A stretch of 64,000 bases of DNA from Macrocybe gigantea (taxonomy: Eukaryota; Basidiomycota; Agaricomycetes; Agaricales; Callistosporiaceae), in assembly GCA_011319805.1 (NCBI GenBank), contig SJRY01000231.1, forward strand, positions 109,891 through 173,890. The letters are read 5' to 3'. Positions 1 through 12,059 of the stretch are shown one piece after another; position 1 is the stretch's first letter, and every line of letters starts with the position of its first letter. Under the pieces are notes generated by a model. It did no database searches and was not told the DNA's origin. It worked only from the letters and a program-made list of their open reading frames with translations. The position numbers and the translations under genes are program-made.

Positions 1-1565
1 GACTATCGTGTCTGGAAGGACCACCTGGAACCGGAAAGACGACGACGATCGCCGCGGCAGCGGCTTTATGGAGCGCCGTTCCCAACGAGTCCGTCTGGAT
101 CATCGCCCACTCCAACGTAGCCGTCCGAAACATCGCCGAGAAGCTACACGACAAAGCCGTCGATTTCAAGATCATCGTTTCGAAAGAGTTTCACTTTGAA
201 TGGTGCGAGCGCGAGTTCTCGCTTTGTTCTTCAGAGCCAGGTTGACTTGCATGCTAGGCACGAACATATTTACCGAAAAATCGAGGCGAGGCTGATACGG
301 TCCGATGATATTCCTGAGGACCCTGTTGCAATGGAGAGGCTTTTGTGTGGATCGTCTGTAATACTGTCCACGCTGAGCATGCTGTCGAATCCGTGCTTGG
401 ATGATGCCGGCGTGTTTCGCCTTGTGCCAGTGAAGAAGCTCGTCATCGACGAAGCCTCTCAGATACGCCTGTTCGAATTCATGGTAGGTAACCCACGGTA
501 TCTTTTGAAACCTCTGCTTTTTTGTAATCGCTCTTCGCACAGGCACCGTTGCAAAAATTCAAAGCCGACCTCGATACGGTGTGCTTCTTTGGCGACCCAA
601 AGCAACGTGAGTTCCGCTTCACTTCCGACTCTTTGGGCACCCGCCGCTGACGTCTATCCGAGTGCCACCGTATGGCAAAGACAAGGTCCCGAAAATGAAG
701 ACGATCTTTGACGTCGAACACCTGAAACACACAGCCAAGCTGCTCGACGTGCAATGTGATTTTCTAGCCATTTCGAAAAAAGCGATGACCAAAGAAAGTT
801 GCGATTTGCAGACAGGATGCCCGTGCTTCTGGGCGAGTTCATTTCGAGACACGTCTACGAAAGCAAGGTCAAGTCGCAGCATCAGGACAGCTCGCAGACG
901 TGCGTAAGGTTCATCGACTGCGACAAGGGTTTCGAGACCAAAGCCGGTCTCAGCTGGACGGTGAGAGGACTGCCAAAAAAAAAAAAAAAGCGAGCCGACT
1001 CATTTGTTTCGCAAAGAACGCAGGAGAGATTCAGACGATCGCACATATGGTGCGGACATACTACCGACACCAGGATTTTTGCATCATCACGCCCTACGAC
1101 GCGCAACGATCCGCCATCGAGCGGCAGCTGAAGGACGAACATCTGCCATGGCACTCGGTGTTCAACGTCGACAGTTTTCAAGGTGGGCAACTCGCAGTGG
1201 TTCCGAAACATGCACCTCTGATCTTTTGCTTAACGTTCGGCTCGCAAGGAAACGAGGCGGACTACGTGATCGTGTCTGTCGTGCGGTCGCAGGAGCCAGG
1301 GTTCCTGACATCGCTGAACCGCATGAACGTCATGCTCACGCGGTGCAAGAAGGGACTGGCCATCGTTTCGAGCCGTGCGTTCATCGGAAAGGGGGCAGGG
1401 CGAAGGACGCTGTTAGGAAAGCTGGCGAAGCACTGGGAAGGTCTTGCCGGAGGCGACGGGGCGTGGTTGGATTGGCGACTGGTCGCTCAGGGCACCGCGG
1501 ATTTGCCAGGCGCGCCAGGACCTAATCGGGATAAGACAGGAACACAGAGGAACACGCGTGGTTAG
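1..1565 (+). CDS. UPF1-like SF1 DNA/RNA helicase (5' end outside window)
   Basis: Partial gene; the window opens inside it. Spliced exons: <1-202, 258-483, 543-606, 663-755, 812-960, 1017-1182, 1249-1565. Removing these 55-66 nt introns gives one frame with the superfamily 1 motifs in order: Walker A GPPGTGKTT at the very start, Walker B VIDEAS (about 445-462), GDPKQLPPY across the 607-662 intron, YRMP across the 756-811 intron, SWTNAGE across the 961-1016 intron, ITPYDAQ, VDSFQGNEADYV across the 1183-1248 intron, and LNRMNVMLTRCKKG near the end. This is the UPF1/SEN1/DNA2 helicase layout, an ATP-driven nucleic-acid translocase. The exact subfamily and any N-terminal domain cannot be seen. 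The intron at 961-1016 contains an A15 run. The gene ends tail-to-tail with the next gene, 63 bp apart. Confidence 0.88.
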
Positions 1566-1628
1566 AAACAGAGCGGCACAAGATATATGTTAGATATTCA
1601 GATATGTAAATCATGTGATGACATTTCG

Positions 1629-2565
1629 CTACTCGAGCTCGAGCCACGCGTCCATGCGGTCCCAAACGACGCGCTGCTCCTCTGTCCACTCGTTAACCTT
1701 GTCCTTGCAGCACGCCTCACAAAGCCCCCTAGCGCGCCAATCAATGAGCTTCATGCGCTCGAGCGTCTCCAAGGGGCGATACACGCCGTCTCCGTCGATG
1801 GCAGGCTGAATGACGAGCGGCATCCACGCATCGGCGAGCGCGTCTGTGCAGGCCATGTGGGACGTCGCGGGCGGCGTGAAGAGCACGGGCGTGAAATGGT
1901 CGATGACGCGGGACATGAGCGTCGCGCAGCGCTGGGCGTGCGGAGACGGTGCCGCGTCGTTCGCATTCGCATCGGAATCGGAATCGGATGACGTCATGAG
2001 GCTGTAATACAGCGGCTTGAGGGCCTGAGACGTGAATGACGAGTCAGCGTGACTGAGGGGGCAAGCGGGTCGACTGGGACGGACGGATGTGTACCCGTGC
2101 TCGACGGCGAGCTCCAGCGCTTCTTGCAAGCCGTCTGGCTGAAAATCTGGCGTGGGCGCTGTGGGTACGATCGCACGAAATCGCTCCCTCGCGAGGGTGT
2201 GCACGGAGGGGAAGTCGAGCTGCAGCGGGCTGGAGACGCGGAGGACGGCGACTACGCGGGCGAGCGCCGACTCGACGTGCAGCGGTCTGGGCTGAAGGGT
2301 TTCAAACGATGCGGACGGGTGAGCGAGGCGATGAACGGGACGAACGTGTCGTGGTAGATGTGCCCCAGGAGGACCTCGACGTCTCGCGCGAGGACGCCGC
2401 GCGCTGGATCGATGGTGGAGATCTCGTCGCGGTCGGGCTGTTCGATGGCGGCGAAAAAGGCAGAGTGTCTTGCTAGGAGGTCTTGTGCACTTTGAACAGA
2501 TGATCTTGGACTCTAAAGACGAAGGAGGCATCGTCGAACCAAAAGACGGGGTGCTGTGTTGTCAT
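1629..2565 (-). CDS. BTB/POZ domain protein, reading frame broken near 2480
   Basis: Exons on the minus strand: 2565-2346, 2286-2085, 2024-1629. The start (ATG at 2565) opens a BTB-like strand pattern (VFWFDDASFVFRVQDHLFKVHK) and continues with LLARHSAFFAAIEQ, GHIYHDTPLHVESALARV and EHGYTSALKPLYYSLMTS, the order seen in the BTB proteins expanded in mushrooms. These act as protein-protein adaptors, often with cullin-3. The two fragments KVHK and LLARHS lie in different frames with no room for an intron between them, so about one base is missing near 2478-2485. A 53 nt GT-AG segment (2490-2438) would also restore the frame, giving about 254 residues, but it would delete a conserved BTB stretch. 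Either the gene is decayed, or there is a sequence error. Residue strings given are short excerpts. Confidence 0.7.
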
Positions 2566-3102
2566 TTCGAGGGATGAGAAGGTCATGGATACGTGGCCAA
2601 TCGTATGACATGCATTTCAATCGAGTCATCCGAGTCGCGAAAAGATCCGTCAAAAACAACCGTCCCGAGTTGTTCCTTGTAAAACAAAATCTCGACCGAG
2701 GTCCAGACAATGTGGTGCGGCAAAAGCCGAGTCGGAGTTTGGACGGTTGTGGCGCAGTTGGCTGACAAAGCTCAGCGAGCCGGGTCTAGACTTGTCCATG
2801 CCGAGGTCTCGGTTCGAGGTCTGGCCATGTTCAGAACGCAGCTCTGAACGAGTGTGGACAAGGCAGACGTGAACCAAGGGATATATGGCGGAGCGGAGCT
2901 CCCTTCTGAAAGCCTTTATCTAGCAACTGACAAGCGCTCAAGACACACAACATCTACTGGGGATCCCCCCTTAAAAGATCAGCACCCAATCGTTCCAGAA
3001 CTTCGGACCCCTTTCGCTGCCTCTGCTTTTCAGCCGTATTTTTTCGTTTTCGGGTTTAAAAGGGCCAGACCGCGACCACCACGCGAACGGCTGAAAAAAA
3101 AA
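2566..3102. promoter_or_regulatory. divergent intergenic region between BTB gene and SKN7-type gene
   Basis: 537 bp lie between the two divergent start codons and must hold both promoters. I see no convincing gene. The ATG used for the + strand gene is preceded by a run of A (CTGAAAAAAAAAATGG), a favourable fungal start context. An in-frame open extension reaches back to 2854 on the + strand, but it is unlike the downstream low-complexity protein and I treat it as untranslated. Confidence 0.5.
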
Positions 3103-6100
3103 ATGGACCAGAACATCGTCGCGGCCCATCGCCTTAATTACCCCGCCTCCGCGTCCGCTGCCACCTCTTATCGCCAGCAACAACAACAACAACAACACCA
3201 ACGTCCGCACGTCCTCTTCCCTTCATCACCTACCACATCGTCCTCGCCGTCCTCCGCGTCAGGTCCGACGTCCGCCCAGCTTCCGTCTCCGGCACAGCTC
3301 CAGCTGTCCCCCTCGTCTTCTTTCCCACATTCCACTGTCACTCTTCCCCCGATACCTGGCATCCCTGCCGCCGCGCCGCCTCCTCCGCCTCCGCCGCCGT
3401 CGCAGTCCAGTCGCTTCGCCGTACCTTCCTCTTCTTCGTCCTCGTCTCACCAGTGGTCACCGCCCGCGAGAGACGAGCCTCACGCACCATTCATGCAAGA
3501 TCACGCTCAGCATCTCGGCGTCAAGAGCGAGAACGGTTCGTCGTCACTCATGCAGACAAAGGACCCAGCCGTGGGCAGGGCCTCGATAGACGAGTCCATG
3601 CCCTCCACCAGCGATTTCGTGAAAAAGCTATACAAGTTGCGTCACGTACCTCGCTGAACGCTCGTCTGCATTCCTTATCTTTACTCTCTAGGATGCTTGA
3701 AGACCCCGCCTTTCAGCCCGTCGTGTCCTGGGGCCCGCAAGGAGACTGTTTCGTCGTCAAGGCGAGTCTACATCCTTATCTCCCCTCGTTCCTGCCGGTC
3801 TGACGTTTTTTTTTTTTTTTTTTTTGCACTCGTGCACAGGACATGAACGAATTCACGAAATCCATCCTCCCTCGCATGTTCAAGCACTCCAATTTTGCCA
3901 GCTTTGTCCGGCAGCTCAACAAGTACGACTTTCACAAGGTCAAAAACACAGACGACGCCCAGTTTGGCGAGCACGTTCGTTTCTTTTTTTTTTTTTTTTT
4001 TTTTTTTTTTCCTTCGTCGCCTCACACAGCTGAACACGCATATGCTCATTGCTACGTCGTTGCCGTTTGCAGAGCTGGACGTTTCGTCATCCCGATTTCC
4101 ACGCCGACAGACGTGAAGCGCTCGAAAACATCAAGCGCAAAGTCCCTGCCCAGCGCAAATCCCATGCCTCCAGTTCACATCACAGCATCGGCCACGGCCG
4201 CTCGCCTTCGCCCTACTCATCTTCAGGCGGTGGTGGTGGCGGCGGCGGTGGCGGCGGTGCTGCTGGCGGGAGGGACGGCAGCGGCTCCAGCGCAGCGCTG
4301 TCCAACTCGCATCACCATTACGACTCTTTCCAGACCCAGATGTCCTCGCTCCAAGCCCAGGTGTCCACGCTACAGTCCCAGCTCTCCTCCCTCTCCGCGC
4401 AGAACAACGCGCTCTCGTCCCAGATACGCACCCTCACCGACCAAAACACGTTCCTCATCGCCGAAACGGCGGCGCTGCGGCAAGAAGCGGCGTCGTTGCA
4501 TCAGGAGACGGGTGCGCTGCGCCAGGAAGCGAGCGCGCTTCGTATGGAGAGCGGTGCGCTCAAGCAAGAGCTCGGTATCGCGCGACAGGAGGGTGCCGGT
4601 CTTGCTCGCGAGGCTGGCGTCCTCAGGCGCGAGAACGACGTCGTCAAGGGCCGCGTTGGCGCTCTCGAGAGAGGCTACCAGGACGTCCTCGTCGAGATAG
4701 TCGGCTTTCAACGCGGCATGGCACAGCAGGACGGCCTCATGCAGAACCTCCTCGGTGGCTACCTCGGCGTAGACGGCAGTCCCACGTCTGCTGCAGCCGG
4801 CGGTGGCAGCTCTTCTTCCCCATCGCAGCCTTCGCAATCACAGCACCGACTGGGTGAGTGATCGCTGCACCTTTTCCCCCTTTTTTTCTTTGTCGTATAC
4901 CGCTTTTTTTTTTTTTTTTCCTTTCTGCGCACATATTTATTATGCTGCTTTCACCCTGTATCTCCCTATGCGCTCTTTCTGTTCCTCGCCTGCTTCGCTG
5001 CTTTCGCTTCGGATTTGCCTCCCCCTCCAAAGGAGGAAAAAGAGTTCTCCCCCGCCGGTCATGCTTGCTCGCGCATATATCAAGCGAGGAATAATATGAG
5101 AAGAAAAAAAAAAAAGACTTTGAAAAGAAAGGAAATTGAAGAGAGTTGGAGAGATGGAATTTTTCGTAGTTCACCTTTTTTTCTGCAATTTCTTTCGGGG
5201 GCAAGGAAAGGGCTTGATATGTGCGACGACCAGCAGACTCGGGGGAGCGTAAATCTCTGTTAGAAGCTATGAAGCTAGGGAGCGGCGAGGCGAGAGTGAG
5301 TCGCTCCATTGCCCATTTTCCTGGCTCTCGAAATCACCATACTGTACAATTTCTTTCACCTCCCCACTCAACTGAATAACCCGCATGCCATGACGTTTTT
5401 TTTTACTACATGCTTTTCTTTTCCACCACGATGCTTCATCCCTTCCCTTCTTGCTCTCGGAAAAGGAAAAGCAGATAGCTGACTTGGCTATTTTTTTTGC
5501 TTTTTTTAACATGTCCTCCTACGATAATAATTTGCGTTCTGGGCACACTTTCGTCTCTTCCGACTCTGGTCCTTTGCGGTTCTCGGCCCTTCTCAAATGC
5601 CGCGAAAAAAAACGAACGACTTTTTTTTTCCTTTTTTCCCTTTTTCCCTTTGGACCGCGGCGTTAAACGCAAAATTCTGGATCTGCCCGACCCTCCGGAA
5701 CTCTGGATTCGACGTTCTGGACCCTTGTGTTGGTTTTTTTTTTTCTTGCGTCCTGTTCGGAAACCTTTTTGATCGGTCTCGACCCGATGTGCTTCTTGAC
5801 TGGCCTTTTTTTTCTTTCCCTTGTGACGTGCTGGTTCCCTTTGCGTCCTCGGGCCTCCTTGGTACTGATCACATCTGTCGAAATGTGGAAACGGCGACGT
5901 CTCTGGGCGGGCGGCACCGGGTTCTGTATTGTATTGTGATGGTTTCTCTTTTCTTTTTTTTTTTTTTTTTTGCTTGCGGTCCATTTTTTTTGTGCAGGTC
6001 CAAAGTCACACGAAAACTCGGTATCTGGTTCGGTGACGCCTTCGCCGAACCTGTCGACTGCGACGAATGCTCAGGCGTCGCAGGCTTCGCCGCTGCAGCA

Positions 6101-8346
6101 GGAACGACTGCCACCGCCCGCGTCGCCGCAGGATCGTAGACGGCAAGATGAGCTGCAGCACCAGCAAGAGCGCACTTCACCGCGTCAACCGCAACCTCAA
6201 CCACAACGACAATCGCAGACGCAACCGCCACCGCAACTGCAACCACCACCACCACCACCACCGGTACAACAACGACAACAACAACAACGGCAGCAGCAGC
6301 AGCAGCAGTCCCCTTTGCACCTGCAGGCGATGGACCCAGGTCCGAACCCGTTCCTTGCAGCGCCGGCCGCGCAGCAGATGCTTGGCCGTTCCGAGTCGGA
6401 AGTCGGTCGTGCGACGCTCTTTCAGCTGAATGAGATTTCGCGCCGTGCTGAAGAGGCCGGCGTGACGTTTGAGGAGCTCGAGGCGATGGCGAGTCGGGAT
6501 GTCGCTCCGCCTGTCGCTGGTCCTGCGTCGTCGTCGTCGGTCTCGTCCTCGCCTTCGGCCGTGCAGCAGGATTCGGGAAAGGGTGTCGCTGCTGCTGCGG
6601 CTGATCAGCAGCAGCAGCAACAGGTGGGCTTGTTTGATAGGCCGTCGTCCAGAATATGGATGGCCGCTGCACAGGCTGGCTTGATGTTTGGCGATTCTGC
6701 CGTACCGCTGAGAAGTGACACGGCGTGGGACGAGGGTGTGCGTAAAGACGACGTTGGTGGTTATAATATCTCCACGTCGTCTGCGACTGCACCCGCTTCT
6801 GCGTCTAACATTGGCGCCGATGTCACTTCTGACATGTGGACCCACGCTGCGGCTTCGACCTCGGCTCCGGTTTCGGCGTCAGCGTCGACACCCACGGGCA
6901 CGTCGTCGTCACCCTCTACGACGAACGCTGTGGCATCTTCTGCGCTGATGATGCACGAGGGCTTGCAGGTGTACACCGTTGGGCATCTCTTGCCTCGGAA
7001 CGCGTGCGTCGACGACGGGTCGGGGAATTGGACGTTTGATCCTTCTTCTCTCGTGGGCCTGGGCGGCGCGTCTTTGTCGCCGAATACGGCCGCGGCGCCG
7101 ACTGCTTCGATCACGGAGGTGCCGAGCGAGGGGTGCTTGGCTTTGGGGAGGGCGGGTCGGACGATGACGAGGAGATGGTGTTGCCTACCGTCGTTCAACC
7201 TTCGTCTGCGCAGCAAGCACGGACGACGACGCAGCAGGCTGTACCTTCCACGTCGTCTTCCGCTGCTGGTCCTTTGGCGTCGTCCTCGTCTTCGTCGCGG
7301 AAACTGCGCGTGCGTCGCTCGACGTTCGTTCCCGGCTGGGCCGTCCCACCGCGCGTACTGCTCGTCGACGACGATGCGGTGAGCAGAAAATTGAGCAGCA
7401 AGTTTTTGCAAGTCTTTGGGTGCACGATCGATGTCGCCGTCGATGGCATGGCGGCGGTGAACAAGATGAACTTGGAAAAGTACGACCTGGTGCTCATGGT
7501 GCGTTTGGCGTTTAGTCTTTTTATGCGATGCGCCCGCTGGGTTTGCCCGATGCTGATTAAATGAATTGCTGGGATGCTCGCGTGTGTAGGACATTGTCAT
7601 GCCGAAGCTCGACGGCGTTTCGGCTACGTCTATGATTCGCAAGTTTGACCACATGACGCCCATCATCTCCATGACCAGCAACGCGAAGCCGAATGAGATC
7701 ATGACCTATTATTCTTCTGGTGCGTCTTCGCCTTTCCCGTTCCTTTTGTCTTACCACGGACTGAATGGGCGCTCGGAATGTTTTTTTTTCTCAGGCATGA
7801 ATGATATCTTGTCCAAACCGTTTACCAAACAAGGCTTGTTGGACATGCTCGAGGTGAGCTTTACCCAGGCTGGGCGCCTTTGTGTGGAGCATTTTGGGAG
7901 CCAACTGTTTTCTGCATCAGAAACATCTTATGCATCTTAAAGTCATACAACAAATGTCCCGCGTTCCTCGTTCGGTCGGAATACCGCCCCTTTCCGATAG
8001 CTCGTTCCAGCAGGCGTTCACGTCCCAGGCTTCGTTGGCCCTGGGCCCCGCGTCGCAGGACGATAGCACGTCGCTGATGCCGTTCACGCCCGGCACGTCG
8101 TCCTCGTCCTCGACATTCTTCAACCTCGGCCTCGGCGAGGACGACGGGCGGATAAACCCGTTGGCGGGGATGGGCCTGACAGACGAGCAGTACAATGTGA
8201 TTTTGCAGAACATTGTTAATGGCGAGAGCTTCGCGACGGGCATGGGCCTCGCTATGGACGGCGGTGCTGGCAGCGAGAAGCGCCCGCTTGACGAACCTGT
8301 CGACGATCGGGAGGGCAAGAAGAGTCGTTTCGAGCTCATGGATTGA
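3103..8346 (+). CDS. SKN7: SKN7/PRR1-type response regulator with HSF-type DNA-binding domain
   Basis: Exons: 3103-3635, 3692-3761, 3840-3974, 4073-4853, 5998-7052, 7127-7498, 7590-7719, 7795-7853, 7921-8346; total 1,186 residues. Order of parts: Q/S/P-rich N-terminus, HSF-type DNA-binding domain (about 170-270, with FKHSNFASFVRQLNKYDFHK), Gly run, long heptad coiled coil (about 330-460), Q/P-rich linker, then a receiver domain starting PRVLLVDDDAVSRK (about 934; acidic pocket 939-941). The phospho-acceptor Asp is in DIVMPKLDG, about residue 983, with ISMTSN and the Lys of SKPFTKQG downstream. The family is the phosphorelay-controlled nuclear regulator of oxidative and osmotic stress and cell-wall genes. 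Oddities: the 3762-3839 intron is GC-AG, the 4854-5997 intron is 1,144 nt, and three introns carry poly-T runs of 18-27. The 7053-7126 intron is the least certain: a frame change there is real, but its exact splice is inferred. Confidence 0.9.
4854..5997 (+). other. 1,144 nt intron of the SKN7-type gene
   Basis: Donor GTGAGT after codon fragment G and acceptor TGTGCAG join LG to PKSHENS in frame. The interval is pyrimidine- and purine-run rich (several T8-T18 and A9-A12 tracts), with no exon I could support. It is about twenty times the local median intron length. Confidence 0.75.
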
Positions 8347-8958
8347 GGATCCGGCTTTCGCACGTGGAAGATGAGGAGAGCACAGTTTTGTGGAACATGA
8401 CGTCCTTTTTCTTGTTTATTTGCTATAAATTCTTCTATTCGTGCTTTTTTTTTTCTTCGTTCTCATTACACTACTCAGCTCAGCTCGTGTCTTTTCTGCA
8501 ATTGTTAGCTATCCAAGATGTAAGAGTATGTATCAGTAGCGCAATTCACGCTAGATTTTTTTTTTTTCGCTGGTCACGAGGATGTATGGGGTTTGAAATG
8601 GTCGATGCACCGTTCTTTGAATGTTCTGAATGCGAGACCTCGACGAGTTTTGCGCACGCAAGGTGCCAGGCTTTGAAGGCAAAGTCTTGCCATTGTGATC
8701 CCCTCAATCACTCCACGATGCCTGAGGAGAATTTGATGCATTATGTGTTCAAATTGTTGATTCCCAGCAACAGACGTCCGAAGACATTCCTCTCTGACCG
8801 CGATCAAAGGCGCGTCTTGAAAAGAGGGTGGGAAGGGAGATCTCGCTGATTGTCATCCTTGACATCGTGGAATCAGGGGTGCAGGAGTGGCTTGGGTAGT
8901 TTGAATTCGGGTATAGTCGAAGAGCATCATGTCGCACAGAGTGAAGCAAAGCAGCCGA
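8347..8958. other. intergenic, convergent 3' regions
   Basis: 612 bp between the stop codons of two convergent genes. It is T-rich near 8400-8570 (likely 3' untranslated sequence). No gene, repeat or structured RNA is apparent. Confidence 0.5.
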
Positions 8959-10127
8959 TTATTCGGCATTGGGTACCCAATCACCTGCATGTGTTTGAGA
9001 AAGAAGACAGTCAAAAAAAAGGTATACCTCCTTCTCTGTGTCGGAATCCCTGGGAGAGAGAACAGAAATGACGGCCATATTCAGGTGAGCAGATGTTGAT
9101 TCTTTCCAGTTTATGATGAGAAACGGCACGCAGTCATCCTCTCCATGTCCCGTGTAGTGTTCTAACATGATGTCGTCTTTGGTGAACACATCTGCACGTA
9201 AGGTCGAAAGGATTAGGGTGCGCATATGCGTGGCCTTCAGTTTCGCACTCTGACCATCGCCAGCCAGAGAAACCTGCCAGATCTGCCAGATGTGGATGAG
9301 ATGCGTGCTCTCCTCGGGATGTAATCTAAGGAATGTCGTCAGAATGGCCCAGAGTGCAGATCGAAGGGACATACTCTACGAGCAGATTAAATTGAAGCGT
9401 AGAAGCATTCTCCACCATGTCGATAGCGATATGCGGGATTAAAAGTGGTCCTGCAAGCGCTTCTGAGAGATTCACAGAAAGCCCATTGCCATCTGGTTCA
9501 TATGAGATGAAGTCTTCGGAAGTGAAAGGCGCTACCTTACACAGCACTTGTGCTGTCGCAGTCGGGGAGTCAAGATCATACGCAGCCAAGACACCGCAGT
9601 CACCGCTCATGGGACGTAAAAACCACCGTCCGCCTCGTACCAAGACTGATGGCATGCCATGGGAGGGCATCACGATTTCTTGCTGGTCCTGAAGTTTATA
9701 CATCGGAGCGTCTCTCCACAATGCAAGTTGGCAGCAGCGATAAATGACAAGTTTCTCCAATTCCTGGTCTGAGTGAGCGGCAAGTGGCTTTTCCAGAACA
9801 GGTGGACGTGACAGCATTGGTAGATAGAGATTGTAGTAGAAATGGTTCCAGACAAGACGGCTCTTCGTTGCCAAGTACATGGCTCGAGAAACCTAAATCA
9901 TACCCATAGAGGATTCACTTAAGCAAAAGAATCACTTGAAAAAAAAAACCAGCATCATGACTCGCCTGACGGAGAACAAGGACATCTTGGATGCATAGGT
10001 TGCTGATGATTAACAAGAAAATATCGATGGGAAGGCATGTAAATATCGTGGATCCCCTTTCCCGGAAATCGGAGATGCCCAATGCGTGGCGATTGGAACG
10101 CGTGAACATTGTGGTGTTCGCCAACAA
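8959..10127 (-). CDS. F-box protein (mushroom-type, about 348 residues)
   Basis: Exons on the minus strand: 10127-9966, 9892-9375, 9325-8959; total 348 residues. The N-terminus has an F-box (FTCLPIDIFLLIISNLCIQD) running into VLVLRQ, joined by splicing to VSRAMYLATKSRLVWNHFY, the usual spacing of this family. The rest is a beta-rich region (HLIHIWQIWQVSL and similar) of unknown fold. The F-box would bind Skp1 and place the protein in an SCF ubiquitin ligase; the substrate is unknown. The first intron (9965-9893) must use a GC donor (CAG|GCGAGT), because every GT alternative changes frame. A possible extra 3' intron (GTATACC to CATGCAG) would lengthen the C-terminus past 8959; I kept the first stop. 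Confidence 0.75.
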
Positions 10128-10789
10128 CTTGGAAAAGCACGTATCTGAGCAATGCTGACGGCGGGGGAACAGGCAGGTTTTATAAGTATGGAAGGTGAGA
10201 GCACATCACTAGACCGTACTAAGCAGGGCCGGACTTCTGAAAGTCATGATCATTGCCATGGAAAACTGTCTAGTGACTGATGCACTTTGTACAATCCGTC
10301 TCACGGCTAGCCCTCATGAACGTTCTAATCAAGACTCCTCTTTATGGCACTAGAAACACCGCCTCTCACTCAATTCAAGCTATCCTATCCTACCTACGTC
10401 CGCTCACTTCGGCCCTTGGAAGGTAGGCATTCCATTCTCGTCTGTGAGTGCACTCACACGTGGTCAAGTCTTTCCCCAACCCGGACAGCTGTACTTCGCA
10501 GCATCAGAAATCAATGTATTCGTTGAACTCACTTGTGCTCATTTTAGCGCAATCAACGGCCCACTGTACCATCTGGCCGAAATGATACAATGTTTGTGAG
10601 TATGCTGTGGGTGCACCGCTTGCAATGAGGGTCAGCAGCCACGACATATACTTAAAACTCACACAAATGGGTTTCCGAGTCTCTGCCCCTCGTATCTCGT
10701 CAATGTTCACCGCAGCGTGGGCAACGACGTCAGGCTTTCTCACGCTTTCGGCGTGCAATGGATACTTGACAAGAATGCACACGATGTCT
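10128..10789. other. intergenic region upstream of decayed oxidoreductase
   Basis: About 660 bp with no supported coding region. Part of it may be the decayed promoter and 5' end of the GMC pseudogene that follows, but I find no signal peptide in frame. Confidence 0.4.
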
Positions 10790-11840
10790 TGAACAAGACG
10801 TACAGCTATATCGTTGTCGGTGGTGGCACAGCAGGTCTTTTTTTTTTACTCTCTTTATCCTAGATTAGATCCCGAGTTAACTTTTTAAACTACAGGACTT
10901 ACGATTGCCAATTAGCTCACCGAGGACAAACACACTACCGTGCTGGTCATCGAAACAGGCAAAGACGTTCGTACCGATCTGCGAGTTACAAATCCGGCAA
11001 ATTAAGCTAGCTTCGAAAGAGTAACGCTCACCAGCTCACTTCTCCCAAATTTTGTAAAGCTTTGACGTTGCGGAGTATCCGGATCTCACTTAGGGATACA
11101 GGACTACGAAGCAGTCGCTAGGTGGCAGGATTGACGATTATAAGATGTCAGTGATTTGATTCTGTCCAGGTTCTGGGAGTACTAAGAGAAATGAAGCGGG
11201 AAAGCATTGGGTGGAAGCTCTTCCATCAACGGTATGCAATGGACGAGAGGCAACGCTGAGCAATACGACGCAGCTCTGGGACACCTTAATTGACGCGTTT
11301 GTCACCGTCTTCTCGACGCTACGCAGCGAAGGCGTTGAGCAGTGCAGTGGCAATCCCAACGGCGTCGCGCGGTGCATTTTCTCTATCCTTCCTGGACCCA
11401 GCTCGGGCCCAAATGCTGGGCATAACCGGCGTAGTAGCACCCAGAGTTATATATATTCGCTGCAACCCGAGGAGAGGCCGAATCTGTTTATTCTGGTCAA
11501 ACACCATGCATTGAGGATTGTGTGGGTCCCGAAGAGCAATGCAACTTTACCGAAACCGACTGGTGTTGAGTTTTTCCCCGAAGGCGATTTAGCGAGCACG
11601 TATGTTGCCAATATTACCAAAGAAGTCATCGTGTCAACCGGAACCTTGAATATAGGCTATAGGTATATGTTTTAGCTCCCTGTTTTCCCGATGCCAATCG
11701 GACTAATCTGTCCGTGAATTCCTAGGCTGCCGATCTGATTAAACAGGGTTGAGAGCGAGAACTATTTCGTTCGATATCTGGAGCACCGGATTGTCACACT
11801 CGTCGCCGTGAATACGCTCTTAGATTTAATGAGGCTAAAG
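10790..11840 (+). pseudogene. decayed GMC oxidoreductase (aryl-alcohol oxidase-like)
   Basis: Pieces of a glucose-methanol-choline flavoenzyme occur in order but in different frames. YSYIVVGGGTAG (FAD-binding Rossmann motif) is near 10808. LTIAN, an in-frame TAG, then LTEDKHTTVLVIETG follow near 10899-10960. GKALGGSSSINGMQWTRG lies near 11200-11245, in a line broken by stops (this resembles the conserved GMC signature 1). RPNLFILVKHHALRIVW and TYVANITKEVIVSTGTL lie near 11480-11650. Several stops and frame changes separate them, and the C-terminal half with the catalytic His is not recognisable. In wood- and litter-decay fungi such enzymes supply H2O2; this copy cannot. Confidence 0.8.
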
Positions 11841-12059
11841 GTGCGGCGCGTGAATGTAAAAGATTTGCCCTACGGTTGCAAATCAAAAAGTGTCGACCTC
11901 ATTTTATAATGTTGACTGCAGATAAGACGATCGTCGATGCGTTTGGTCGCGGCCAAAGACCGACTTTTTCCCCGTCTTTAGACTAAATATCTCTCCATAC
12001 TGATGATTCTAATTTCTATCGACTCAAAAAGCATCATACTCTATGCTAACGAGTTCCTC

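Noticed and set aside
2854..3102. Upstream extension of the SKN7 open frame
   Set aside because: No conserved content, and the ATG at 3103 has a better context after an A run.
6067..6429. His/Asn-rich + strand frame
   Set aside because: Alternate reading of CAA/CAC repeats inside the SKN7 exon.
5869..7702. Long antisense open frames (about 300 residues each) opposite the SKN7 linker
   Set aside because: They are shadows of Gln/Ser/Ala-rich codons: low complexity, no motifs, and overlapping a proven coding strand.
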